Positions 7,691-15,174 of a stretch of 39,953 nucleotides of DNA are shown piece by piece. The position numbers were made by a program, and so were the translations under genes. How positions within the stretch are numbered: position 1 is the stretch's first letter; each line of letters begins with the position of its first letter. Source of the DNA: Silicimonas sp. (GTDB taxonomy: Bacteria > Pseudomonadota > Alphaproteobacteria > Rhodobacterales > Rhodobacteraceae); assembly GCA_022819605.1 (NCBI GenBank), contig JAJEGW010000047.1, positions 1 through 39,953 on the forward strand, in the 5' to 3' direction. The notes under the pieces were generated by a model, which made no database searches, was not told the DNA's origin, and saw only the letters and a program-made list of their open reading frames with translations.

Positions 7691-8863
7691 TCACTCCCCG
7701 GCCAGAAACTTGCGCATTCGCTCCAAGGCTTCGCGGATGTTGTCTTGGCTGTTGGCGTAGCTGAGACGAAGGTAACCCTCGCCCAGGATGCCGAAATCAG
7801 GACCGCCTATGGTTGCCACGCCGGGTCCCTCCAAGAGGTCCGACGCAAGCTCTTTGGCCAATCGGCCGGTGCCGGTGATGTTCGGAAATGCGTAGAATGC
7901 GCCCTTTGGCGTGATGCAGGAGACGCCTGGAATGTCGTTCAGCAGATCGACCACGAGTTTCCGGCGGGCATCGAATTCCGCCATCATCTCGCCAACCGCC
8001 TCCTGCGGTCCGGTCAAGGCCTCGATGGCCGCATGCTGGGCCGGGGCATTCACGCAGGACCATGCATTCACGGCAAGTTTCCGGACCTTTTCATAGAGGC
8101 CGGCAGGCCAGACAGAATATCCCATGCGCCAGCCGGTCATGGCATAGGTCTTTGACCAGCCGTTCAGCAGGATGACGCGGTCGCGGATCTCGGGATAGCC
8201 GAGAAGCGGAACGTGTTTCTCTCCGTCATAGAGCATCTGGTCGTAGATCTCGTCCGAGAGGAGAGCCACGTCGGGCCGTTCGGCAAGGCCGGACACCAAG
8301 GTGTCGATCTCGGACTTCGGCGTTACGCCGCCGCACGGATTCGCAGGAGAGTTCAGAATGACGAGCCGTGTGTTCGCCGTGACGAGCGAAAGCGCTTCTT
8401 CGGCCGAAAAGGCGAACCCGTTCTCTTCCCGTATCGGAATCGGAACCGGCCGCGCGCCGGTGAACTCGATCATCGAACGGTAGATCGGAAAGCCGGGGTC
8501 CGGGTAGAGAACATCTGCCCCGGGCTCACCGAACATCAGGATGGCAGCGAACATCGTCACCTTGCCTCCCGGCACGATCAGGACGTTGTCCGGGTTCACC
8601 TCGATCGCGAATCGCCCGTGAATGTCGGCGGCGACGGCCTCCCGAAGTTCCGGGATTCCTGTCGCGGGCGTGTAGCCGTGCTGGCCGTCTCGCAGCGCCT
8701 TGACCGCGGCCTCCACGATGTTTGCAGGAGTCGGGAAGTCCGGCTGGCCGATGCCCAGGTTGATGACGTCCTTTCCACTTGCGGCCAGTGCTCCCGCCCG
8801 TGCGAGCACGGCAAACGCGTTCTCCTCTCCAATGCGGTCAAATCCGCTGATCGTGCCCGGCAT
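7691..8863 (-). CDS. Class I/II PLP-dependent aminotransferase
   Basis: A 390-residue fold-type I aminotransferase of the aspartate-aminotransferase (AspC) subgroup. The PLP-binding lysine is in NGWSKTYAMTGWRMGY (Lys238). NSPANPCGG (Asn175) and DEIY (204-207) contact the cofactor, and Arg246 in the same block binds phosphate. The early segment NLGIGQPDFPTP is characteristic. Length and motifs are complete. It lies 10 bases after the SDR gene on the same strand and just before the broken dehydrogenase gene, so it is part of the denD-like/uxaA-like operon. The amino donor and keto acceptor cannot be read from sequence. In this context it may transaminate a keto acid or glyoxylate-type product, which is inference only. 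Confidence 0.88.
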   Translation of the reverse strand: MPGTISGFDRIGEENAFAVLARAGALAASGKDVINLGIGQPDFPTPANIVEAAVKALRDGQHGYTPATGIPELREAVAADIHGRFAIEVNPDNVLIVPGGKVTMFAAILMFGEPGADVLYPDPGFPIYRSMIEFTGARPVPIPIREENGFAFSAEEALSLVTANTRLVILNSPANPCGGVTPKSEIDTLVSGLAERPDVALLSDEIYDQMLYDGEKHVPLLGYPEIRDRVILLNGWSKTYAMTGWRMGYSVWPAGLYEKVRKLAVNAWSCVNAPAQHAAIEALTGPQEAVGEMMAEFDARRKLVVDLLNDIPGVSCITPKGAFYAFPNITGTGRLAKELASDLLEGPGVATIGGPDFGILGEGYLRLSYANSQDNIREALERMRKFLAGE

Positions 8864-8873
8864 GCATCTGCTC

Positions 8874-9620
8874 CTAGTATGTCGCCCGCCCGCCCGAGAT
8901 GTCGAAGACGGCTGCGGTCGTGAAGCTGCATTCCCTGGACGACATCCAGGCCACCATATTGGCGATTTCCTCCACCTCGACGAACCGCCCGCGCGGGATC
9001 TTCGCTAGCATGAACTCAATGAATTCCTCGGTGACCTGTTCAAGTATTTCGGTGTTTGCCACTGCTGGCGTGATGCAATTTACGGCGATGTCGTGCTCGG
9101 CGACTTCCTTGCCGAGCGCCTTGGTGAATCCGATGACCCCGGCCTTTGATGCCGCGTAATGCGTGGCCTTAGGGTTGCCTTCCTTGCCGGCAATCGACGC
9201 GATGTTGACGATGCGCCCGTAGTTGCGGGACTTCATCCCCGGCAGCACGGCCTTGTTCGTGTGATATGTGCCGGTGAGATTGATCGTGATGACCTGATTC
9301 CAGACCTTCGTGTCATACTCCTCGATTGCGGCCACGGGTCCGGCGATGCCGGCGGAATTCACGAGAATGTCGATGTGACCGAGCGCCGCTTCCGTCTCGG
9401 CGCATGCGGCCATTACGGACGCGAAGTCCGTAACGTCGCATTGGACGGCCCGTGCGTCATCAATTCTCTCTGCCGCTGCCTTGGCCTTCTCGACATTGAT
9501 GTCCCAGAGACATGTCCGGGCTCCGGACTCGGCCAGCCTGTGGGCGCACGCGAGCCCGATGCCCTGCGCGCCTCCTGTTATGACCGCGGATTGCCCCGAG
9601 AGGTCGTAGACGTTCGCCAT
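8874..9620 (-). CDS. Short-chain dehydrogenase/reductase (2-keto-3-deoxy-sugar-acid dehydrogenase like)
   Basis: A classical SDR of 248 residues. The cofactor motif is TGGAQGIG (15-22), with NSAG in place of NNAG at 88-91. The catalytic set is Asn114, Ser142, Tyr155 and Lys159 (THYAASKAG). An acidic WDIN segment at the end of strand 2 favours NAD over NADP. The likely start is the ATG at 9620, which overlaps the stop of the upstream UxaA-type gene as TGATG; a GTG three bases earlier (9623) is equally possible. A GGAG lies upstream. Given an FAH-family hydrolase and a sugar-acid dehydratase in the cluster, a role like 2-keto-3-deoxy-L-fuconate dehydrogenase (oxidising C4 of a 2-keto-3-deoxy acid) is a good hypothesis. 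The exact substrate is unknown. Confidence 0.85.
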   Translation of the reverse strand: MANVYDLSGQSAVITGGAQGIGLACAHRLAESGARTCLWDINVEKAKAAAERIDDARAVQCDVTDFASVMAACAETEAALGHIDILVNSAGIAGPVAAIEEYDTKVWNQVITINLTGTYHTNKAVLPGMKSRNYGRIVNIASIAGKEGNPKATHYAASKAGVIGFTKALGKEVAEHDIAVNCITPAVANTEILEQVTEEFIEFMLAKIPRGRFVEVEEIANMVAWMSSRECSFTTAAVFDISGGRATY

Positions 9621-11140
9621 CACATCACCGCTCCAATCTGCCAGGGCACGAACTCATGGTCGCCAAGCCCCTGCGCTTCGGATTTCGAAGTCGCTCCGCT
9701 GGCGACATCAAGGAATAGTTCGTAGATCTCGCGGCCCTTCTGATCGACCGTGGTCTCGCCGGTCAGGATGTCACCTGCGTTGATGTCCATGTCGTCCTTC
9801 ATGCGTGCATACATTTCCGAATTCGTGGCGACCTTCACGGTTGGCGCGGGTTTGGAGCCGAACGCCGAACCGCGGCCGGTCGTGAAGCACACGAGGTTGC
9901 AGCCGCTGGCGATCTGTCCGGTCACGCTTGCCGGGTCATAGCCGGGACTGTCCATGAAGGTGAAGCCCCTTGCCGTCACCTGTTCTGCATACTTGTAGAC
10001 ACCGGCAAGGGGCGTGGTGCCACCCTTGGCTGCCGCGCCCAGCGACTTTTCGAGGATCGTCGTCAGGCCGCCCTTCTTGTTGCCGGGCGATGGATTGTTG
10101 TCCATCGATCCTTTGTTGCGGGCGGTGTAGTCTTCCCACCAGCGCACGAGTCCGACAAGCCTCTCGCCGATCTCCTGCGATGCCGCGCGTCGGGTCAGCA
10201 GGTGCTCTGCGCCGTAAATCTCCGGCGTCTCGGCCAGCACGCCCGTGCCGCCCTGCGCAACCAGCAGGTCGCAGGCATGCCCGAGTGCGGGGTTTGCCGT
10301 GATGCCGGACCATGCGTCCGAACCGCCGCATTGCAGCGCGACCATCAATTCGGAGGCGGGGCAGGGAGTGCGGGCGGCTTGGTTTGCCAATGGCAGCATC
10401 GCCCGCACCCTTTCGATGCCAAGGTCGATGGTGCGCTGGAGGCCGGCGACGTTCTGTATGTTCATTGTCTGAAACAGGGGCCCATGTTCGAGACCGTACG
10501 CTTCGAGAAGCCAGTCGATCTGGTTCATCTCGCAGCCGAGCCCTACCATTAGGACCCCGGCGTGGTTCGGATGCCGTGCATAGCCCCACATCACGCGCTG
10601 CAGTGCCTCGAAACCGTCGCCGTCTCCCTGCATTCCGCAGCCCGTGCCGTGCACGAATGCAACGACGCCATCGACATTGGGAAAGTCGGCAAGCTCGTCG
10701 GGACCGAACGCGTCTGCGATGCGGCGTGCCGCCGTTGCCGAACAGTTCACAGAGGTCACGACTGCGATGAAATTGCGGGTGCCGGTGCTGCCATTGTCAC
10801 GGCGATATCCCATGAACGTATCGCGCGCCTCCTCCACCACCATGTCGGTCGGGCGCAGATCGGTACCGAACTCGTAGTCCATGTCCGTGTTGCGGAACTC
10901 GGTGTTGTGCGTATGCACATGGTCTCCCGGTTCAATCTGCCGGGAGGCGTAGCCGATGATCTGCGCGTATTTGCGGATTTCGTCACCCTTCAAGATCGCG
11001 CTTGTTGCCACTTTGTGACCCGAGGAGATCGGTGCCGTGATCCTGGCGCCTTCGACGACCGTGCCGGCGCCAAGTTGCCGGGTCGCCGTGACGACGTTGT
11101 CATCGGCGTCCAGCCGGACATATGACGGATGTTGAGCCAT
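9620..11140 (-). CDS. UxaA/GarD-family sugar-acid dehydratase (altronate dehydratase type)
   Basis: A 506-residue protein of the altronate/galactarate dehydratase family (E. coli UxaA is about 495). The N-terminal SAF-like domain (about residues 1-95) contains GHKVATSAILKGDEI. The catalytic part has NGSTGTRNF, VHGTGCGMQGDGDG, VGLGCEMNQ and LQCGGSDAWSGITANPALG, and ends with the TGRGSAFGSKPAPTVKVATN block. These enzymes dehydrate an aldonic or aldaric acid to a 2-keto-3-deoxy acid with Fe2+ or another metal. ATG 11140 is taken as start because it begins the normal N-terminus; the Shine-Dalgarno is weak. It lies between the denD-like gene (61-base gap) and the SDR gene (TGATG overlap). It is not necessarily altronate-specific. 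Confidence 0.88.
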   Translation of the reverse strand: MAQHPSYVRLDADDNVVTATRQLGAGTVVEGARITAPISSGHKVATSAILKGDEIRKYAQIIGYASRQIEPGDHVHTHNTEFRNTDMDYEFGTDLRPTDMVVEEARDTFMGYRRDNGSTGTRNFIAVVTSVNCSATAARRIADAFGPDELADFPNVDGVVAFVHGTGCGMQGDGDGFEALQRVMWGYARHPNHAGVLMVGLGCEMNQIDWLLEAYGLEHGPLFQTMNIQNVAGLQRTIDLGIERVRAMLPLANQAARTPCPASELMVALQCGGSDAWSGITANPALGHACDLLVAQGGTGVLAETPEIYGAEHLLTRRAASQEIGERLVGLVRWWEDYTARNKGSMDNNPSPGNKKGGLTTILEKSLGAAAKGGTTPLAGVYKYAEQVTARGFTFMDSPGYDPASVTGQIASGCNLVCFTTGRGSAFGSKPAPTVKVATNSEMYARMKDDMDINAGDILTGETTVDQKGREIYELFLDVASGATSKSEAQGLGDHEFVPWQIGAVM

Positions 11141-11201
11141 GGTTTGATCTGCCGCGCTTTCGCCCGAAACGGTGTCTGCGCCGCTGGCGCGTTCCGGGGG
11201 A

Positions 11202-12170
11202 TCACGCAGCGGGCATATCCTCTTCGATATATGTCTGCACGATCGAGGCAAAGTCGGGATCGGCGGCAAACCCAAGCCTTATGGCGCGTTCGGGAGCGAA
11301 ATTCCTTGGCCAGCCCGCGACGATTTTCATGATCGTTTCGTCAGGTTCCGGCCTTATGAGCGAGACTGCGCTTTCGCCGGCAACGTCGCGAAGGGCTTCG
11401 ATCTGTTCTGCCACGGTACAGGACACGCCTGGCATGTTGAGTGCGCGGTGCCCGCCAAGCATGTCGAGGTCCAGCGTTGCCGCGTGCCTGAGGAACCCAG
11501 CGGCGGAGCGGGGAGAAGCATGCCAGTGACGAACGGTGTCTTGCACGGGCAGGATCGCCTCCTTGCGGCTCAGCGGTTCGCGGATGATCCCCGAGAAGAA
11601 GGACGATGCGGCGCCGTTGGCCTTGCCTGGTCGCACGCAGATCGTCGGCAGCCGGATGGACATGCCGTCAAAATAGCCCTTGCGTATGTAGTCGCCGAGC
11701 ATGAGCTCAGAGATTGCCTTTTGCGCTCCGTATGACGTCCGCGGCATCGTGGGAAAGTCGTCGCCGATCTTGTCAGGGAAGGGCGGCCCGAACACGGCGA
11801 TGGAGGACGTGAAAATGATCTTCGGGCGGTAGGTGCCGGAGGAGGAGGACGCCTCGGCACGAAATGTCTCGAGAAATCCTCTGAACGCAACCATGTTGAC
11901 GTTCCATCCAAGTTCGAAATTCGCCTCGGCCTCCCCAGAGACGATCGCGGCAAGGTGGTAGACAAGGTCGAAGCGCTCGGATGCCATGGACTTCATCATT
12001 GCCTGATCGGCCACGTTTCCCTCGACACGACGTGCCGCAGATGCCCCTTTCTCTGGAAAGGCAATGTCCAGGAGCGTGACCTCGTCGCCATTCGATAAGG
12101 GGTCCGAGGCCAGCAGCCGTGCCAGTTTCTGGCCCACCATGCCGCCGCCGCCGATGATCAGGACTTTCAA
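11202..12170 (-). CDS. denD: NAD-dependent epimerase/dehydratase, D-erythronate dehydrogenase (DenD) like
   Basis: A 322-residue extended SDR. The NAD motif is IIGGGGMVG (5-13), and the catalytic residues are Ser122/123 (FTSSIAVFG), Tyr147 and Lys151 (TSYGAQKAISE). Segments such as YHLAAIVSGEAEANFELGWN and RLPTICVRPGKAN are those I associate with the DenD group, which oxidises D-erythronate at C2. The start is TTG at 12170-12168: GGAGG lies five bases upstream and the protein then begins exactly at the nucleotide-binding strand. Longer readings run through unrelated sequence. It is the first gene of the minus-strand operon and diverges from the FAH-family gene. The usual DenD partners OtnK, OtnC and OtnI are absent here, so the substrate may differ from D-erythronate. 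Confidence 0.82.
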   Translation of the reverse strand: MKVLIIGGGGMVGQKLARLLASDPLSNGDEVTLLDIAFPEKGASAARRVEGNVADQAMMKSMASERFDLVYHLAAIVSGEAEANFELGWNVNMVAFRGFLETFRAEASSSSGTYRPKIIFTSSIAVFGPPFPDKIGDDFPTMPRTSYGAQKAISELMLGDYIRKGYFDGMSIRLPTICVRPGKANGAASSFFSGIIREPLSRKEAILPVQDTVRHWHASPRSAAGFLRHAATLDLDMLGGHRALNMPGVSCTVAEQIEALRDVAGESAVSLIRPEPDETIMKIVAGWPRNFAPERAIRLGFAADPDFASIVQTYIEEDMPAA

Positions 12171-12186
12171 TTGCGCCTCCCTGGTT

Positions 12187-12236
12187 GCCCGGCAGAGATT
12201 GTCCGGAAGATCGCCTGATTTCAAGTGCTGCCGGGC
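12187..12236. promoter_or_regulatory. Inverted repeat in the shared divergent promoter region
   Basis: The 146-base gap between the denD-like gene (minus) and the FAH-family gene (plus) must contain both promoters. It holds the perfect 9-base arms GCCCGGCAG (12187-12195) and CTGCCGGGC (12228-12236), with centres 41 bases apart, about four helical turns. This could be a paired operator for a repressor or a leader hairpin. No regulator gene is next to it. Confidence 0.4.
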
Positions 12237-12316
12237 CGTTCGACACCGGTTCCAAAACGGGCTAGTTGAACTGTGAAGGCACGGAGCAGATGTCGGCAAA
12301 GCGGAGGATGATCTGG

Positions 12317-13162
12317 ATGAAACTGGTGCGTTATGGAATTCCCGGAGAGGAGAAGCCGGGACTGATTGACAGAGATGGTGCGCTGCGCGACCTGTCCTCG
12401 CATGTGGCGGACATATCGGGCTCGATGCTTGACGACGCGTCGCTCGAAGAGTTGCGCGCGATTGACGCATTCTCTCTTCCGAAAGTGGAGGGCGACGCAC
12501 GGTTGGGCGTGCCGGTCAGCGGCATCGGAAAATACATGTGCATCGGCCTGAATTACCGTGACCACGCGGAGGAAGCGGGAATGCCGATCCCAGAGCATCC
12601 GATTCTCTTCATGAAGGCGAATTCCGCCGTCTCGGGGCCCGATGATCCGGTGTCCATTCCGCGTGGCTCGACCAGTTCTGACTGGGAGATTGAACTGGGT
12701 GCCGTGATCGGCACGACGGCCAAGTATGTGAGTCCGACGGAAGCGTTGAACCACGTGGCCGGGTATTGCATCTGCAACGACGTGTCGGAACGCCACTTCC
12801 AGATTCACTTGTCCGGAAACTGGACCAAGGGAAAGTCCTGCGACACTTTCGGCCCAACGGGTCCCTGGCTGGTCACGAGGGACGAGAGTCCCGATCCACA
12901 GTCCCTTGACATGCAGCTCGACGTGAACGGCGAGCGCATGCAGGAGGGCAATACCAAGACGATGATCTTCACGGTAGCCGAGATCGTGTCGCACCTGTCG
13001 CAGCTGTTCACTCTGCATCCTGGCGACGTGATTTCGACCGGTACGCCGCCGGGCGTCGGCATGGGCAAGAATCCGCCCAAATACCTCAAGGTGGGCGACG
13101 TGATGCAGCTGACGATCGAAGGGCTCGGCACGCAGCGTCAGAAGGTTGTGGAGGATGCCTGA
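12317..13162 (+). CDS. Fumarylacetoacetate hydrolase family protein (2,4-diketo-3-deoxy acid hydrolase like)
   Basis: A 281-residue FAH-superfamily enzyme. Recognisable parts are MKLVRYGIPGEEKPGL at the N-terminus, IGLNYRDHAEE (start of the catalytic domain), EIELGAVIG (metal-binding acidic residues), GYCICNDVSER, TFGPTGPW and the C-terminal HPGDVISTGTPPGVGMG loop. ATG 12317 has GGAGG nine bases upstream and gives the standard N-terminus. These enzymes hydrolyse a C-C bond in beta-diketo acids using Mg2+ or Mn2+. Annotation pipelines often call them ureidoglycolate lyase. In the L-fucose and L-rhamnose route II such a protein splits 2,4-diketo-3-deoxy acids to pyruvate plus a hydroxy acid, and its presence with a dehydratase and an SDR here suggests the same. 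The next gene overlaps by 8 bases. Confidence 0.87.
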   Translation: MKLVRYGIPGEEKPGLIDRDGALRDLSSHVADISGSMLDDASLEELRAIDAFSLPKVEGDARLGVPVSGIGKYMCIGLNYRDHAEEAGMPIPEHPILFMKANSAVSGPDDPVSIPRGSTSSDWEIELGAVIGTTAKYVSPTEALNHVAGYCICNDVSERHFQIHLSGNWTKGKSCDTFGPTGPWLVTRDESPDPQSLDMQLDVNGERMQEGNTKTMIFTVAEIVSHLSQLFTLHPGDVISTGTPPGVGMGKNPPKYLKVGDVMQLTIEGLGTQRQKVVEDA

Positions 13163-14111
13163 GCGACCCGCTCTCCTGCAGCTCGGCAGGGTTTCGGAGC
13201 GGATGGCAGAGCGGCTGGCCGCCGGATTCGATGTTGTCCAGCTGCCGCCCGACCGCGAAGCGTTCCTCGCTGAGCGGGGTTCGGAATTCGCTGCAATCGC
13301 GACTATGAGGGGCGTTCCGGGCGACGTGCTGGCGGGGCTTCCGAACCTCAAGATCATTTCAAGTTTCGGGGTCGGCTACGACAACATCGACGCCGCATCA
13401 GCGGCGAGGCGGGGCGTTCTTGTCGCCCACACGCCAGATGTCCTGAACGACGAGGTCGCGGACACTGCGATCATGCTTTGGCTTGCGGTCAGCAAGGAAC
13501 TGCTGCCCGCAGAACGCTGGGCGCGTTCGGGTGCCTGGGAAACGAAAGGCAACTATCCGTTGGCGCGCACGATCAGGGGCCGCAGAGTCGGCATTCTGGG
13601 CCTTGGACGGATAGGGCAGACAATTGCGAAGATGACGGAGATGTTTGGAGCCAAGGTGCATTATCACAGCCGCGCCAGAAAGGGCGTCCCTTACCTTTAC
13701 TTTGACGACCTTGCGGACATGGCGGGCGAGGTGGACGTGCTTTTCGTCATCACTCCGGGCGGCGAACGAACCCGGCACCTGGTGAATTCCGAGGTTCTGG
13801 GCGCGCTTGGGCCGGAGGGCATCCTCATCAACGTTTCCAGGGGTAGCGTGGTCGATGAGGCGGCCCTGGTCGAAGCTCTCAAGGAAGGTCGCCTGGGCGC
13901 GGCGGGGCTTGACGTGTTCGAGGACGAGCCGCGAATTCCGAGTGCATTGAAGGCTATGGAAAACGTGGTGCTGCTGCCGCACATCGGCAGCGCGACCGTT
14001 GAGACCCGGCAGGCCATGGGCGACCTGGTCTGTGACAATCTTGACGCGTGGTTGGCGGACGGGAAGGTCGTGACGCCAGTCCCGGAATGTGTCCATCTGA
14101 ACGAGCAGTGA
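13155..14111 (+). CDS. D-isomer-specific 2-hydroxyacid dehydrogenase
   Basis: A 318-residue NAD(P)-dependent dehydrogenase of the glyoxylate/hydroxypyruvate reductase type. The cofactor motif is GLGRIG (149-154). The catalytic triad is Arg229 (NVSRGSVVDE), Glu258 (DVFEDEP) and His276 (LLPHIGSA). SFGVGYDNID, which binds the substrate carboxylate, is at about 70-79. The ATG at 13155 is used because it lies in a coupled overlap with the end of the FAH gene and gives the normal N-terminus; AGAAGG lies upstream. Its place as second gene of the plus-strand operon suggests that it interconverts a 2-hydroxy and 2-keto acid made by the hydrolase (for example glycolate/glyoxylate). The direction and substrate are inference. 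Confidence 0.88.
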   Translation: MPERPALLQLGRVSERMAERLAAGFDVVQLPPDREAFLAERGSEFAAIATMRGVPGDVLAGLPNLKIISSFGVGYDNIDAASAARRGVLVAHTPDVLNDEVADTAIMLWLAVSKELLPAERWARSGAWETKGNYPLARTIRGRRVGILGLGRIGQTIAKMTEMFGAKVHYHSRARKGVPYLYFDDLADMAGEVDVLFVITPGGERTRHLVNSEVLGALGPEGILINVSRGSVVDEAALVEALKEGRLGAAGLDVFEDEPRIPSALKAMENVVLLPHIGSATVETRQAMGDLVCDNLDAWLADGKVVTPVPECVHLNEQ

Positions 14112-14412
14112 CCGCCGACCCTTTTGTGTTCACCAATCGCTTGGGAAACGGGTCTTTTTCAGTTGCCGATTACCGGACCGCTTTGCCGTAGCGGACGACC
14201 GACTCTCCGAAAATTGCAGGATGCGCAGCAAAGGTTCCGCGGTACTGGCGGATCGCGACGATGGACCGGATTGAGTTGAACCAGCACCAGCGGGCGCATC
14301 ACGACCCTTTTCCGATGCATCAAACCGGGAAGTTTCAAATGCCGCGAAGCGCTTGGACCTGCCCAGCGCATGCCGCAAGTCCATTTGTACTTACAGACGA
14401 AAGACACATTCG
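14112..14412. other. Intergenic region before the toxin-antitoxin pair
   Basis: About 300 bases after the hydroxyacid dehydrogenase gene. No convincing gene or terminator is visible. The promoter of the antitoxin gene is expected at the right end but was not assigned. Confidence 0.35.
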
Positions 14413-14646
14413 ATGCCCAAGATCACGCAAACCGGCAATTCCCACGGTGTCGTCATCCCCGTGGCCACGCTCGCGCAGGCCAATCTGGCGGCTGGCGACA
14501 GCGTCGTCATGGCACCCTTGCAGGATGGAATCCTGATCGCGCAGGAGACCTCCTCATCCGGGCGGATGGTGGCGGCGATGCTGGAAAGCATGGACCGTTA
14601 TGCTGAGACCTACCGTACGCTCGCCTCGGAGAGGCTCAGCACTTGA
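14413..14646 (+). CDS. AbrB/MazE/SpoVT-type antitoxin
   Basis: A 77-residue protein. The N-terminal half is a swapped-hairpin AbrB-type DNA-binding domain (PKITQTGNSHGVVIPVATLA, then AAGDSVVMAPLQDGILI). The C-terminal half (about residues 45-77) is a charged helical tail that would cover the toxin. ATG 14413 begins the domain directly. The stop TGA overlaps the TTG start of the Doc-type gene (14643), the coupling expected of antitoxin and toxin. Such antitoxins usually repress their own promoter with the toxin as co-repressor. Doc toxins are classically partnered by Phd, so this is an AbrB-Doc combination. Domain identity is clear; the antitoxin role is inferred from position. Confidence 0.83.
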   Translation: MPKITQTGNSHGVVIPVATLAQANLAAGDSVVMAPLQDGILIAQETSSSGRMVAAMLESMDRYAETYRTLASERLST

Positions 14647-15134
14647 CAGAAGGGACTTCGCTGGATGCAGCGCAACTAGTCGAGACCGTTGCCGGCCATG
14701 TCCTGCCGACTGTGCGGCTGGTGACCCTGTTTCACGCGATTCAACTGCGCCGCTTCGGTGGGGCACCCGGACTTGGCGGTTCCTGTCTGCTTGAGAGTGC
14801 GGTAGCGCGAGGAGCGCAGATGCTCGCCTATTCAGAGACCGGCGACATCTTCCAGGCAGCCTGCGCAATCGCCGAAGGCATCATCCTCAACCATCCATTT
14901 GTCGATGGAAATAAGCGTACCGCCTTTGCCAACATCGCCTCTACACTCGCGGTGAACGGCTATTGCTTGGAAATGGAGCCGATCGACGCAGCGCAGGCCA
15001 TGGTCGACCTCGCCGCCAAAGGTTTGACAGCCGAAGAATTCCGATTCCGTTTGCGGGCGCACGCAGTACCCGATCCAACGAGTGACCTGGCCAAGGAACT
15101 ACCAACAACCGACGGGACGGACGTAGGGCCGTAG
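14643..15134 (+). CDS. doc: Fic/Doc-family death-on-curing toxin
   Basis: A 163-residue protein with the Doc-type active-site motif HPFVDGNKR at 84-92, preceded by the family segment DIFQAACAIAEGIILN. The Doc N-terminal region RRFGGAPGL...LLESAVARG is present, although the usual RDxG step reads GGSC. Doc proteins phosphorylate EF-Tu and stop translation, in contrast to the AMP transfer done by Fic enzymes with HxFxxGNGR. The start is TTG at 14643 inside the antitoxin stop, a 4-base overlap. A C-terminal tail of about 30 residues rich in Asp, Thr and Pro is probably disordered. The toxin motif is intact, so the pair may be functional. Confidence 0.85.
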   Translation: MTEGTSLDAAQLVETVAGHVLPTVRLVTLFHAIQLRRFGGAPGLGGSCLLESAVARGAQMLAYSETGDIFQAACAIAEGIILNHPFVDGNKRTAFANIASTLAVNGYCLEMEPIDAAQAMVDLAAKGLTAEEFRFRLRAHAVPDPTSDLAKELPTTDGTDVGP

Positions 15135-15174
15135 CGAAAGTGTTTCCCACCGGTCCAATCATCAGATGCGCTCG

